Assembly (NCBI RefSeq): GCF_012927455.1
Contig: NZ_JABBPE010000005.1
Location: 124,001-188,000, forward strand
Origin: Polaromonas sp.
GTDB lineage: Bacteria > Pseudomonadota > Gammaproteobacteria > Burkholderiales > Burkholderiaceae_C
DNA: 64,000 bases
Reading direction: 5' to 3'
A program made the position numbers and the translations under genes. Positions 1 through 8,535 of this stretch are shown in pieces (within the stretch, counting starts at the first letter, position 1; each line of letters begins with the position of its first letter). The notes beneath the pieces were generated by a model. That model was not told the origin of the DNA. It worked only from the letters and a program-made list of their open reading frames with translations, and made no database searches.

Positions 1-56
1 GGTGATATCAAATTCTTGCAGAACCGAGTCTAGGTGTGTGTCATCGATAGAGCAAC

Positions 57-75
57 TCAATAATGATAATGATAC
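57..75. promoter_or_regulatory. Fur-box-like hexamer run
   Basis: The sequence reads as near-repeats of the Fur hexamer: AATAAT, GATAAT, GATACC. A classical Fur site is three such hexamers with the third inverted. It lies about 110 bases upstream of the first gene, whose family has no obvious iron link. The match is partial and AT-rich by nature, so this is only a candidate. Confidence 0.2.
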
Positions 76-187
76 CGATAGTTGATAGATATATGCTCAC
101 GGGCCGTCCAGGTTCCGTATCAGCAGTTGGTCCCCCTGAGCCCGTACGCTGCGCTATGCTGGCCGTTTTTTTCACCGGAGAGTTGCG

Positions 188-565
188 ATGGATGCCCCTT
201 TTGACAAAGGCCTTGCCACCCGTAAGCAGGTGATGGGTGAGGACTTTGTGGCCAACGCTTTTGCCCAAGCTACCGACTTCACCCGGCCAATCCAGGCGCA
301 CATCACGGCGAAGGCTTGGGGCGACGTCTGGCAGCGACCCGGGCTGGACCTTAAGACCCGAAGCCTGATCACGGTGGCCATGCTCACAGCCATGGGCAAA
401 CAACATGAGCTCAAGGGCCATCTGCGCGGCGCACTGAACAATGGCGCAACGCCCGTCGAGTTACAGGAGGTATTGCTGCACGCGGCGGTATATTGCGGCG
501 TGCCGGCAGCGGTCGAGGCCTTCCGCAGCGCTGCGGAAGTGGTCGATGGGCCGAATACCGCTTAA
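188..565 (+). CDS. Carboxymuconolactone decarboxylase (CMD) family protein
   Basis: The 125-residue protein is a single CMD domain (about residues 20-118), the size of 4-carboxymuconolactone decarboxylase PcaC. The family hallmark helices are visible: ELKGHLRGALNNG near residue 75 and HAAVYCGVPAAVEAF near 98. It lacks the CxxC of the AhpD peroxidase branch, so a decarboxylase-like or lactone-hydrolysing role in aromatic-acid breakdown is more likely. CGGAGAG sits 7-8 bases before the ATG. No other beta-ketoadipate ring-cleavage genes are adjacent, but the 3-oxoacid CoA-transferase pair downstream could act in the same pathway. The exact substrate cannot be read from sequence. Confidence 0.85.
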   Translation: MDAPFDKGLATRKQVMGEDFVANAFAQATDFTRPIQAHITAKAWGDVWQRPGLDLKTRSLITVAMLTAMGKQHELKGHLRGALNNGATPVELQEVLLHAAVYCGVPAAVEAFRSAAEVVDGPNTA

Positions 566-606
566 TGCCACCCCATGCGCTGCAATTCGTTTTGGGGGTG
601 TTTTAT

Positions 607-656
607 GCCTCTACCCCAATAGGGACGGGCGCAAGCAGCTATTAATTCAATAGCAT
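607..656 (+). repeat. Hairpin-ended dispersed repeat, copy a
   Basis: Intergenic copy of the repeat that recurs in this window: a CCCAAT block, a GGACGGGCGCAAGC core, then the palindrome GCTATT-AATTC-AATAGC at 638-654. It lies between the CMD gene and the converging PAS-LuxR gene. Confidence 0.75.
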
Positions 657-657
657 T

Positions 658-1212
658 TCAGCCTGCCAACAGCCTGTGCACCAGATCGGCCGTGGTCGAA
701 GCCTCGTACTTGCGCATCAGGCGCGCCCGGTAAATCTCCACGGTGCGGTGGCTGAGGATGAGGGCGCGGCCGATTTCCTTGGAGGTCAAACCGTCCATCA
801 GGTGGGCGGCCACTTCGCGTTCGCGCGCCGTCAGCTCCGCCGTCACCGGTCGGCGCGAGCTCAGGTCTTCAAAGGTCCAGATGCCGGCCTCATGCGGTTC
901 ACTTCGGTTCAGCGCGCGCCCGGTGACGTGGCACCAGAAGACTTCGCCCTTGTTGTAGCCGTCGACGCGTTTCATGATGCGATTGTCGGAATACATTCCC
1001 GTGGCGTTGAGGATAGGCAGCATGCGCACGCCGATGCGCTCGTACTCGTCGACGCTGGGATACAGAATCAGAAAAGACTGTCCGACAAGTTGCTCGCGCG
1101 TGGCGCCGAACATCTCGCAGATATGCTGGTTGCAATCCATGATGGTGCGGTTGCGCGACAGCGCCAAACCCACCGGAGCCAGATCGAAAGCCAGCTTGTA
1201 ATCCATTTCCAT
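658..1212 (-). CDS. PAS-LuxR transcriptional regulator
   Basis: The protein has 184 residues. An N-terminal PAS domain (about residues 8-115, with NQHICEMFGATREQLVG) is followed by a LuxR/NarL helix-turn-helix (about 125-182: LTAREREVAAHLMDGLTSKEIG then LSHRTVEIYRARLMRK). There is no receiver domain, so it probably senses a small molecule or redox state directly. It is transcribed divergently from scoAB, and a perfect 22-bp palindrome lies in the shared promoter region, so it probably controls scoAB and itself. A second in-frame ATG two codons in (1206) is an equally good start; neither has a strong ribosome-binding site. Confidence 0.85.
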   Translation of the reverse strand: MEMDYKLAFDLAPVGLALSRNRTIMDCNQHICEMFGATREQLVGQSFLILYPSVDEYERIGVRMLPILNATGMYSDNRIMKRVDGYNKGEVFWCHVTGRALNRSEPHEAGIWTFEDLSSRRPVTAELTAREREVAAHLMDGLTSKEIGRALILSHRTVEIYRARLMRKYEASTTADLVHRLLAG

Positions 1213-1233
1213 GAGGGCTAACCTTTACGAAAA

Positions 1234-1255
1234 ACTACCTAGTTAAATAGGTAGT
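1234..1255. promoter_or_regulatory. Perfect 22-bp palindrome, predicted LuxR-type operator
   Basis: Arms ACTACCTA (1234-1241) and TAGGTAGT (1248-1255) are exact reverse complements around a GTTAAA spacer. It lies 22 bases upstream of the PAS-LuxR start and 68 bases upstream of the scoA GTG. LuxR/NarL-type dimers bind such imperfect-to-perfect inverted repeats, so this is the likely site for the adjacent regulator. Assignment to that regulator is inference from position and symmetry. Confidence 0.65.
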
Positions 1256-1322
1256 ATCGTAATGGACCGATCAGGTGCCCAGCCGGTGTTCTGAAGGCCG
1301 AACGAAACAAGGAGACATTTTT

Positions 1323-2030
1323 GTGAAGAAACTTTTTCCCTCTGCCCAGGAAGCCCTCAAGGGAGTGGTCAAGGACGGTCAGCTGCTGGCCGTTGGCGGC
1401 TTTGGCCTGTGTGGCATTCCCGAGGCGCTGATCGACGCACTGCGCGACTCTGGCGTTAAGGACCTGACGGTGATTTCGAACAATGCCGGTGTCGACGGCT
1501 TTGGCCTGGGCAAGCTGCTGGAGACGCGGCAGATCAAGAAAATGATCTCCAGCTATGTCGGCGAGAACAAGGAGTTCGAGCGCCAGTACCTGGCAGGCGA
1601 GCTGGAGCTGGAGTTCACGCCGCAAGGCACGCTGGCTGAAAAGCTGCGCTCTGGCGGCGCTGGCATTCCGGCCTTCTTCACCAAAACCGGCGTCGGTACG
1701 CTGGTGGCAGAAGGCAAGGAATTGCGGGAGTTTGACGGCGAAATCTACGTGATGGAGCGTTCGCTGGTGCCCGACATCGCGCTGGTCAAGGCGCATGTGG
1801 CGGACAAGTCCGGCAACCTGCAGTTTCGCCTGACGGCGCGCAACTTCAATCCGGCGGCGGCCATGGCTGGCAAGATCTGCATCGTCGAAGTGGAAGAGAT
1901 TGTCGAAACCGGCGAACTCGAACCCGATTCGATTCACCTGGCCGGCATTTACGTGCACCGCATCGTGCACAACCCGAACCCCGAAAAGCGCATCGAAAAA
2001 AGAACCATCACCGAAAAAGCAGGAGCATAA
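1323..2030 (+). CDS. scoA: 3-oxoacid CoA-transferase, subunit A
   Basis: The subunit transfers CoA from succinyl-CoA to a 3-oxoacid (acetoacetate or 3-oxoadipate), feeding ketone bodies or aromatic-ring products into acetyl-CoA. The 235-residue length fits the alpha subunit; the glycine-rich CoA-transferase signature GGFGLCGIPEAL is near residues 24-35, and the family block AKIxxVEVEEIVE appears near 180-190. I chose the GTG at 1323 because AAGGAG lies 8 bases before it; an upstream ATG at 1275 would add 16 unrelated residues and has no such site. scoB starts 4 bases after its stop. It is downstream of the palindrome and divergent from the PAS-LuxR gene. Confidence 0.93.
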   Translation: MKKLFPSAQEALKGVVKDGQLLAVGGFGLCGIPEALIDALRDSGVKDLTVISNNAGVDGFGLGKLLETRQIKKMISSYVGENKEFERQYLAGELELEFTPQGTLAEKLRSGGAGIPAFFTKTGVGTLVAEGKELREFDGEIYVMERSLVPDIALVKAHVADKSGNLQFRLTARNFNPAAAMAGKICIVEVEEIVETGELEPDSIHLAGIYVHRIVHNPNPEKRIEKRTITEKAGA

Positions 2031-2033
2031 ATC

Positions 2034-2672
2034 ATGGCGTGGACCCAAGACCAGATGGCGGCGCGCGCCGCCCAGGAACTCGAAGACGGTTTTTATGTCA
2101 ACCTCGGCATTGGCATTCCGACGCTGGTGGCCAACTTTGTACCGAGCGACAAAGAAGTCTGGCTGCAGTCGGAAAACGGCATGCTGGGCATTGGCCCGTT
2201 CCCCACTGATGACCAGGTCGACGCCGATCTGATCAATGCCGGCAAGCAGACCGTCACCACTATCAAGGGCTCGTCGATTTTTGGCAGCCACGAGAGCTTT
2301 GCCATGATTCGCGGCGGGAAGATCAACCTGTCGATTCTGGGCGCCATGCAGGTCAGCGAAAAAGGCGATCTGGCCAACTGGATGATTCCGGGCAAGATGG
2401 TCAAGGGCATGGGCGGCGCCATGGATTTGGTGGCCGGCGTCAAGCGCGTTATCGTCTTGATGGAGCATGTCGCCAAAAAGAAAGACGGCAGCGAAGACAT
2501 GAAAATTTTGCCGCACTGCACGCTGCCGCTGACAGGTGTGGGCGTGGTCAACCGCATCATCACCGATCTGGCCGTGATGGACGTGACGCCCGAGGGCCTG
2601 AAGGTGATGGAGCTGGCGCCCGGCGTGACGCGGGAGGCGCTGCAGGCCAAGACCGGCGCCAAGCTGATTTGA
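2034..2672 (+). CDS. scoB: 3-oxoacid CoA-transferase, subunit B
   Basis: Beta subunit partner of the preceding gene, 212 residues. The catalytic glutamate that forms the CoA thioester is Glu47 in the [10 protein letters not shown] motif, and [13 protein letters not shown] near residues 84-96 is a further family block. The gene starts 4 bases after scoA and ends at a strong bidirectional terminator, so scoAB is a two-gene transcription unit. Whether the physiological acceptor is acetoacetate or 3-oxoadipate (PcaIJ) cannot be decided; absence of other pca genes nearby slightly favours acetoacetate. Confidence 0.93.
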   Translation: MAWTQDQMAARAAQELEDGFYVNLGIGIPTLVANFVPSDKEVWLQSENGMLGIGPFPTDDQVDADLINAGKQTVTTIKGSSIFGSHESFAMIRGGKINLSILGAMQVSEKGDLANWMIPGKMVKGMGGAMDLVAGVKRVIVLMEHVAKKKDGSEDMKILPHCTLPLTGVGVVNRIITDLAVMDVTPEGLKVMELAPGVTREALQAKTGAKLI

Positions 2673-2700
2673 AGTAATCTTCGAAGTTTTTTTTTGAAAT

Positions 2701-2736
2701 AAAAAGGCGGCGCCCCGCACGGGTTGCCGCCTTTTT
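2701..2736. terminator. Bidirectional intrinsic terminator
   Basis: AAAAA, then GGCGGC (2706-2711), a 14-base loop, GCCGCC (2726-2731) and TTTTT. It sits between the convergent scoB and lldD genes and can serve both strands. Confidence 0.85.
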
Positions 2737-2742
2737 CAATGT

Positions 2743-3891
2743 TCAAAACGTACCGGGCAGCAGGATGGTTTTGTCTACGGTGTTGATGTCGGTCCGGCCG
2801 CAAAACGCCATCGTGATGTCGAGCTCCTTGTGGATGATCTCAAGCGCTTTGGTCACGCCGGCTTCGCCCAGGGCGCCCAGGCCATACAAAAAGGCGCGGC
2901 CAATGTAGGTGCCTTTTGCGCCCAGCGCCACCGCCTTCAGCACGTCTTGCCCCGAGCGGATACCGCCGTCCATGTGGACTTCGATCTGGCTGTCGACGGC
3001 GTCGATGATGGCGCTCAGCGCACGGATGCTGCTTTCAGCGCCGTCCAGCTGCCGGCCGCCGTGGTTGCTGACGATCAGCGCGTCGGCGCCGGAGTTGACG
3101 GCCAGTCTGGCGTCTTCCACATCCTGTATGCCCTTGAGGATGATCTTGCCGCCCCAGCGCTGCTTGATCCATTCCACGTCGCCCCAGTTAAGCGCCGGGT
3201 CAAACTGCTTGGCCGTCCATTCGCTCAGGGAGCCCATGTTTTCCACGCCCTTGACATGACCGACGATGTTGCCGAACTGCCGGCGCGGCGTGCCCAGCAT
3301 GCCGAGTGCCCAGCGCGGCTTGCTGGCGATGTTGATCATGTTGGCAAGCGTCAGCTTGGGCGGCGCCGACAGGCCGTTTTTCAGGTCCTTGTGACGCTGG
3401 CCGAGGATTTGCAGGTCCAGCGTGATGACCAGCGCCGAGCATTTGACGGCCTTGGCGCGGTCGATCAGGCGCGCAATGTAGTCGCGGTCTTTCATCATGT
3501 AGAGCTGGAACCAGAACGGATGGCCGTCGGTGGCCTTGGCCACGTCCTCGATCGAGCAGATGCTCATGGTCGAGAGCGTGAATGGAATGCCAAATTTTTT
3601 CGCCGCCAGCGCCCCCAGGATTTCGCCGTCGGCATGCTGCATGCCGGTCAGACCGGTCGGTGCAATCGCCACCGGCATGGCAACTTTCTGCCCGATCATG
3701 GTGGTGGCTGTGCTGCGGTTTTCCATGTTCACGGCAACGCGCTGACGCAGCTTGATGCTCTGAAAATCGGCTTCGTTGGCGCGGTAGGTGCTCTCGGTCC
3801 ATGAGCCTGAATCGGCATAGTCGTAGAACATGCGCGGCACGCGTTTTTGCGCCAGAACGCGCAGATCTTCAATGTTGGTTATTACGGGCAT
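2743..3891 (-). CDS. lldD: FMN-dependent alpha-hydroxyacid (L-lactate) dehydrogenase
   Basis: The enzyme oxidises L-lactate or a related 2-hydroxyacid using FMN, normally at the inner face of the membrane. The 382-residue length fits LldD; the FMN-binding PVAIAPTGLTGM block is near residues 71-82, ILGQRHKDLKNG near 160, and the catalytic histidine is in SNHGGRQLDGA near 275, followed by the FMN phosphate region GGIRSGQDVLKA. The start at 3891 has TGGAGA 4 bases upstream; the longer open frame reaching 4086 has no such support. It converges on scoAB through the shared terminator. Mandelate or glycolate oxidase activity is an alternative within the family. Confidence 0.88.
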   Translation of the reverse strand: MPVITNIEDLRVLAQKRVPRMFYDYADSGSWTESTYRANEADFQSIKLRQRVAVNMENRSTATTMIGQKVAMPVAIAPTGLTGMQHADGEILGALAAKKFGIPFTLSTMSICSIEDVAKATDGHPFWFQLYMMKDRDYIARLIDRAKAVKCSALVITLDLQILGQRHKDLKNGLSAPPKLTLANMINIASKPRWALGMLGTPRRQFGNIVGHVKGVENMGSLSEWTAKQFDPALNWGDVEWIKQRWGGKIILKGIQDVEDARLAVNSGADALIVSNHGGRQLDGAESSIRALSAIIDAVDSQIEVHMDGGIRSGQDVLKAVALGAKGTYIGRAFLYGLGALGEAGVTKALEIIHKELDITMAFCGRTDINTVDKTILLPGTF

Positions 3892-4058
3892 GGGGTCTCC
3901 AGAAAGCAGGCGTTTTTCGATGCAGGCGCCATGGTAGCTGGCGCTGCGCGGCGTGTGCGTGAATTCTGGTTCGGCGACTTTGAAATTATTGATAGGGCGC
4001 GCAACAAGCCATCTTTTTGGGCGGGCCGGCCCCAGGGCCTTCTTTTCAAGGATTTTGT

Positions 4059-4107
4059 GCCTGCAGCCCATACAGGACGGGCGCAAGCTGCTCCTGAATT
4101 AATAGCA
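4059..4107 (+). repeat. Hairpin-ended dispersed repeat, copy b
   Basis: GCAGCCCATACAGGACGGGCGCAAGC core followed by a diverged end (GAATTAATAGC). Same order of blocks as copies a and d. Confidence 0.65.
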
Positions 4108-4260
4108 AAGAAAGTTTCACCGACGCGTGCGACGCCGGTTTAACCGTGCCACCGCCCACTTCGCCGCGGCAATCCGTGTGCGCAGAGGCGGCCGGCGTTC
4201 AAGTTGCCTAAGCTCATCATGCAAGGCACTGACGACAAAACCAAGCCGCTCGACTTTGCA

Positions 4261-4306
4261 GGCCGAGCCGCAGCAAAAGGTTTGTCATCCGGCTCGCCTT
4301 TTTTTT
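4261..4306 (+). terminator. Possible intrinsic terminator
   Basis: CGAGCC (4264-4269) pairs with GGCTCG (4291-4296) across a 21-base loop and is followed by a run of eight T. The long loop makes it weak, and no rightward gene directly precedes it, so it may be a remnant. Confidence 0.35.
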
Positions 4307-4403
4307 GGATCAGCGCTTACACCGCCGTGGGGACTTGACCGACAGAGCTGGACGCTTCGCCATCCGAAAGTTACAGTTTTATTCCTAGAAAGAAGGCGCA
4401 ACC

Positions 4404-5225
4404 ATGAACTACGTGAAGACGACTGACAACACACAGCTTTATTTCAAAGACTGGGGCTCAGGCCGCCCAGTCATTTTGCTGCACGGCTGGCCCCTTTCAT
4501 CAGACAGCTGGGACGATCAGGCCATGGCGATTGCCGCAGCGGGCTACCGCACCATCGCGTACGACCGGCGCGGTTTCGGCCGCTCATCGCAGCCGTGGAG
4601 CGGGTATGACTACGACACCCTGAGCGACGATTTGGCGGCGGTGATCGAGCAAACGGGCGCACAGGATGCCGTGCTCATCGGTTTTTCGATGGGCGGCGGC
4701 GAAGTTGCCCGCTACATGTCCCGCCACAACGGCAAGGGGGTGTCCAAAGCCGTGCTTGTCAGTTCGGTGGTGCCTTACATGCTCAAGACCAGCGACAACT
4801 CCAATGGCACTCCGCAATCGGTGTTCGACGAGATGGCGCAGGGCATGAAAGCTGACCGGGCGAAATTTTTTGCCTCCTTCTTCAAAGATTTTTTTGGTGT
4901 CAGTCTGATGTCGTCCCAGGCCAGTCCTGAGGTGCTGGAATGGGCGCGCAGTGTCACCATGCAGGCCAGCCTGAAGGCAACACTGGAGTGCGCCAAATCC
5001 TTTGCCACCACCGATTTTAGGGGTGACCTGCCCGCGTTCAACGTTCCCACGCTGGTCATTCACGGCGTGGAGGACAAGATTGTGCCCATAGATGCGGCTG
5101 GCCGTGTTGCCGCCCGAGGCATTGCGCAGGCCGAGCTGATTGAGTACGACGACGGGCCTCATGGCTTGCAGGTCACCCACAAAGATTTGTTGACCAAGGA
5201 TTTGCTCGATTTCATCAAGAGGTAA
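4404..5225 (+). CDS. Alpha/beta hydrolase, non-heme chloroperoxidase-like
   Basis: The 273-residue protein is a single alpha/beta-hydrolase fold of the size of cofactor-free haloperoxidases and arylesterases. HGWP near residue 28 gives the oxyanion hole, Ser95 in GFSMGGG is the nucleophile, the acid is in GVEDKIVP near 224, and the histidine is in GPHGLQVTHK near 253. The triad is therefore complete. Such proteins hydrolyse esters or lactones and can show perhydrolase activity in vitro; the natural substrate is unknown. No signal peptide is visible, so it is cytoplasmic. It stands alone, with a palindrome-poor 3' flank leading into the pseudogene below. Confidence 0.85.
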   Translation: MNYVKTTDNTQLYFKDWGSGRPVILLHGWPLSSDSWDDQAMAIAAAGYRTIAYDRRGFGRSSQPWSGYDYDTLSDDLAAVIEQTGAQDAVLIGFSMGGGEVARYMSRHNGKGVSKAVLVSSVVPYMLKTSDNSNGTPQSVFDEMAQGMKADRAKFFASFFKDFFGVSLMSSQASPEVLEWARSVTMQASLKATLECAKSFATTDFRGDLPAFNVPTLVIHGVEDKIVPIDAAGRVAARGIAQAELIEYDDGPHGLQVTHKDLLTKDLLDFIKR

Positions 5226-5307
5226 GCGAAGTAATCGGCCAGGTTCGGCGCGTTCGAATCCTTATCATCTGCATGGGTTTGTCGGTCCACCTCCGATAGC
5301 CGAATCT

Positions 5308-5760
5308 TTATCCTAGCCGCGTCTTATGGCGCGCGATCTGCGCGCGCACCTGAGCCGGTGCCGTGCCGCCCATAAAATTGCGCGCATTGAGCCAACCACG
5401 CAGGCTGAGCACTGCGTAAACGTCCTTTTGGATCTTTGGATCGAACTGCTGCAGCACTGCCAGTTCTTTTGCAAAAAAATTGCAGGCGGCCAGCGTCGAG
5501 CCACCGAAACCGCGGTTGATGATAAACGGCTGGTGGCGAAAATCTTGAGCCAAATTGCGCCACAGGCGAATAGTCGAACTACCAATGAAGAGCACGCCGT
5601 CTTGTTCGGGCCAGAGCTGCTCGTCTGCCGAAGAGAAGCCGTCAAGATCGGGGCCCAGGCGGAAAAAGCCAGGTCGGTGATCGGGGCAGGACTGGTCGGA
5701 GGTGTCGGCGCGTTGGACCGATTCAAAACCGGGCCGGGATCTGGGCCGGGCGGCAATTCA
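5308..5760 (-). pseudogene. Chimeric fragment: SGNH hydrolase head joined to an argH tail
   Basis: The frame ending at 5308 finishes with about 50 residues ([20 protein letters not shown] and onward to KTRLG) that closely match the last 50 residues of the intact argH gene at 8536-9945. Upstream in the same frame is an SGNH/GDSL-hydrolase N-terminal part: VLFIGSSTIRLWRNLAQDF and NRGFGGSTLAACNFFAKEL, with the catalytic serine of the GSS block. The rest of the SGNH enzyme, including the Asp/His block, is missing. The junction falls near 5461. Further upstream, a signal-peptide-like stretch (ending TARA) is read in another frame and stops. This is a fused remnant of two genes, not a working enzyme. 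Confidence 0.75.
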
Positions 5761-6241
5761 GTTCGCGCGCGCTGTGCCAAGCGCCATCAGCGCTGCCAGC
5801 CACAGCGGCGCCCAACATTGCATGCAGGAGACGCGCAGCGCAGCAGCGAGCGGGAGTAATGAAGCGAGGCATGGGCACAGTGCAGATCAATAACTTGCGT
5901 TATTTTATTTTCCGGAGGTCGTGCGGTCGGTGCGATGCCTTGATGACGATAGGGGCTTTATATGGTGGATATTTCGCGCTGGCACCCCACACGGCCAGAG
6001 GCTTCATCAACACTGACAAGAAGTTTAAGTAAAACACGGTCGTAGCCCAATGGAAATAGGAGTGAGCAGCTATAAAAATAATAGCTGGTAACTGCAAAGT
6101 GGGTCGGAACCGAGACCGTCAGTTCGCTATCCGCACAGGTATATAAATCGCGCGGACAAAGTAAAGCGGCTGATGCAGGCATTTGCCCGCATCAGCCGCA
6201 ATTGACTCTGTCTGTAAAAGCTCTACAAGGTTTACATCAAC
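5761..6241. other. Intergenic region of about 480 bases
   Basis: The left end carries out-of-frame signal-peptide-like coding that may belong to the decayed SGNH gene (to about 5850). A hairpin-ended repeat copy lies at 6040-6087. No other gene is supported. The right end is the 3' side of the DUF4394 gene. Confidence 0.55.
6040..6087 (+). repeat. Hairpin-ended dispersed repeat, copy c
   Basis: GTAGCCCAAT block, a diverged core, and the palindrome AGCTAT-AAAAATA-ATAGCT at its end. Confidence 0.65.
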
Positions 6242-7996
6242 TTAGCGGCGGATGGCGATGTCAATAAGCGGCTGCCCAGCTGCACCGCCTATTTCTGCCT
6301 GTGCTGCGGTTTGCGCGCCGTAGCGGATGGCAGAGCCGGCAGGAATTGCAGGCGTGGTGCCCGTTGCTGGAATTGCCTTCAATGCAATCCGGTACAGCGA
6401 ATGTGGAGCCGTGATTGCCGCTCCGCTAAGTCGGAGAGCCGCTAATACTAGTCCGTTGTCGCCGCCTTTGATATCCATCGATTGCACTTCACCTACGTTG
6501 ATTCCCAGTGGTCCGACCGGGGTAATGGTCGATCCGTCGCCCGGCGTGGGGACAGTATTGAGATTGTCAGCAAGCTGGTCAACGGTGTAGAGAGTCGTCG
6601 ACGGGGCAGCTGCAAAGCTGTTCGAATAAGCCGCTGCCGTTGCCCGCCCAAGACCGAACGCGATGCCTTGCGTGGCAGCGCCAGTGTCCACATTGATAGC
6701 CAGATTTTGACCAGTAAAACCGATGACGCGAAGTGCGCCGGCCGCCGGGTTAAAGTCCACCGCGAAGCTGGTGCTGCCCTCAGACGTGTAACCAGTCACA
6801 GCACGACGCCCTGCGGCTGCGCCAGTATCTGGATTGATCGAATAGAGGAATGCTCCGGTGTTTGCTGCATCGACTGCGAATGCCCACAGCACGCCGTCTG
6901 CAGGACGGAAATCGATACCCTTCACTGTGTCGCCGACCGTCAGACCCGTGATTGCCACGTTGGTGGTTGCGTTCGGTGTTGCAGCAGCGAAGGTGATCAA
7001 TCGATTGGCGGTTGACCGATCATCAACCAGTCCGACCATGCGGACAGTGGCCGTTTCGGAGGCCGCTGGAACCAGCGCCATGCCGACCACGCCTTCGCCA
7101 CCTGCAATAGCGCCGCCCGCGACAACCGTGGCCGCAGGTGCGGCCGTTGCAGACAGATTGATTCTATACAGTGAGGTGGTGGTGCCCACGGTCAAAGCGG
7201 CATAACCAATGTTGTTCGTGCCGTCGATGTCAAAACCGTTGGCGGCTGTTGGGGACACGCCGAGCGCAACCGTATCGACAAGAGTGCCGACATTTGCAGG
7301 GGTTTGCGACTGCAGCGAAGCGGTGCCAGTCAGGTTGATGGCATAAAGCTCGGTCGAAGAGGCGCCACCAAACTGATTGGTATACGCTGACGCAGAAACG
7401 GCGGCACCGGCGGGGGTTATGGCGGTGTCAGTGATGGTGTCGCCTGTTGCGACATTGATGCGCAGGTTCTGGCCGGTATTGCTAACTACGCGCAGGCGGT
7501 CAACAACTGGATTAAAACCAACACCAAAGCTCGCGCCAGCAAGTGTGGTGAAAGGCGCTGTGGTGTCGGTTGCGTCAGCCTTCAACGTCGCTACGCGTGT
7601 GGCAACGCCCGTGGTCGGGACGATGGTGTAAATACCGCCCTTACCGCCGACACCGTAAAGCGCGCTGGTTGCTGGAGCGACTGGCGCTGCGTTTACCGTT
7701 GCAGGCCGGTAATCAATGCCGACAAGCGTTTCGCCTGCGGTCAGGCCAGTAATGGCAATCGAACCGACAGCGGTTTGCGGCGCTGTCCGGTTAAAAGACG
7801 ACAGCTTGCCGGATGCGGTCAGAATAATGGTGTCGCCGACGAGGACGGCGCTAGGTTGACTCGGCTGGCCCGGCTGGCCCGGTTGAACCGGAACCGGAGC
7901 CGGAGCCGGAGCCGGATCATCCGACCCTCCGCTACAAGCGGCTAGCGCGAGGAACACCGCTGACGCGGCGATGAATTTAGAAGTCTGTTTGAGCAT
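6242..7996 (-). CDS. Lipoprotein with two DUF4394 domains
   Basis: The 584-residue protein starts with a signal peptide and lipobox (LALAAC, Cys about residue 21), a proline-rich linker (PAPAPAPVPVQPGQPGQPSQ) and then two tandem DUF4394 units. The family blocks occur twice: LVGIDYRPA then FGVGFNPVVDRLRVVSNTGQ in the first, KGIDFRPADG then FAVDFNPAAGALRVIGFTGQ in the second. These suggest a beta-propeller-like fold on the cell surface; the function of the domain is not known. GGAGAT precedes the ATG at a normal distance. It appears to be a single-gene unit, with the argH gene about 540 bases upstream on the same strand. Confidence 0.85.
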   Translation of the reverse strand: MLKQTSKFIAASAVFLALAACSGGSDDPAPAPAPVPVQPGQPGQPSQPSAVLVGDTIILTASGKLSSFNRTAPQTAVGSIAITGLTAGETLVGIDYRPATVNAAPVAPATSALYGVGGKGGIYTIVPTTGVATRVATLKADATDTTAPFTTLAGASFGVGFNPVVDRLRVVSNTGQNLRINVATGDTITDTAITPAGAAVSASAYTNQFGGASSTELYAINLTGTASLQSQTPANVGTLVDTVALGVSPTAANGFDIDGTNNIGYAALTVGTTTSLYRINLSATAAPAATVVAGGAIAGGEGVVGMALVPAASETATVRMVGLVDDRSTANRLITFAAATPNATTNVAITGLTVGDTVKGIDFRPADGVLWAFAVDAANTGAFLYSINPDTGAAAGRRAVTGYTSEGSTSFAVDFNPAAGALRVIGFTGQNLAINVDTGAATQGIAFGLGRATAAAYSNSFAAAPSTTLYTVDQLADNLNTVPTPGDGSTITPVGPLGINVGEVQSMDIKGGDNGLVLAALRLSGAAITAPHSLYRIALKAIPATGTTPAIPAGSAIRYGAQTAAQAEIGGAAGQPLIDIAIRR

Positions 7997-8535
7997 TGAA
8001 TATCTCCAGATAAGTTATTTGCAACAAAGCGCCTGAAACATGATGACCATGCTGATTCATTTGGATCGCGGGGGTGTATTTCCCACATTCCAAGTAAATT
8101 CGGTGCACCAAAACGCTTAGGTCAGACAGAAGCCACGGTCCGTGTCAGTCATCGCGCCGGCTGATAAAACGTTTTTTGCCGGTGAAATGCAGGGCTGGCG
8201 AGACTTGGTCGCTTGCGTCTCGTGAGCGGTCAGTAACTCGTGGACGCAGCACTGCTGGGTGACGGGCGTGGTTGTAGAAACCACAACACATATTTACGAC
8301 GCTAGTCGCGCGCAAGTCATGCGACCAACGGGATGCGGTGCGTCGACAACTTTGCCTCGCTACCACCAAAATCACTTGCGCTGCAGGGAAAGCAAACGCC
8401 TCGTTCCGATGCAGGAATAAAAGCGCTTTTCCCTTTGCACATAACGCTCAATCCTGGCGAAGCCTGCGTTTTACAAGCGTGAAGATCGCGCCTTTTCCAA
8501 ACCGGGGATCTGGGCGGGCTGCAGGCATTTTTCGT
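7997..8535. other. Intergenic region of about 540 bases
   Basis: No convincing gene. The segment 8490-8530, just downstream of argH, resembles 5723-5758 in the chimeric pseudogene (shared AACCGGG-GATCTGGGC-GGGC order), i.e. the start of the SGNH-hydrolase gene. This suggests an SGNH gene once followed argH here. The left part must hold the promoter of the DUF4394 gene. Confidence 0.5.

Larger units (their letters stand above)
3892..4403. other. Intergenic region of about 510 bases
   Basis: I see no convincing gene here. It holds a copy of the hairpin-ended repeat (4059-4107) and a terminator-like hairpin (4261-4306). The promoters for lldD (leftward) and the alpha/beta hydrolase (rightward) must lie at its two ends. 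AAAGAAGGCG about 10 bases before 4404 serves as the ribosome-binding site of the hydrolase. Confidence 0.6.

Noticed and set aside
1239..2720. Long minus-strand open frame (493 codons) opposite scoAB
   Set aside because: Its translation is His/Gln/Arg-rich with no domain and follows the third-codon GC bias of the real genes on the other strand; it is a shadow frame.
5247..5258. GTTCGAATCC, like a tRNA T-loop
   Set aside because: No pairing T-stem, acceptor stem or anticodon arm can be formed around it, and the upstream side is the 3' end of the hydrolase gene.
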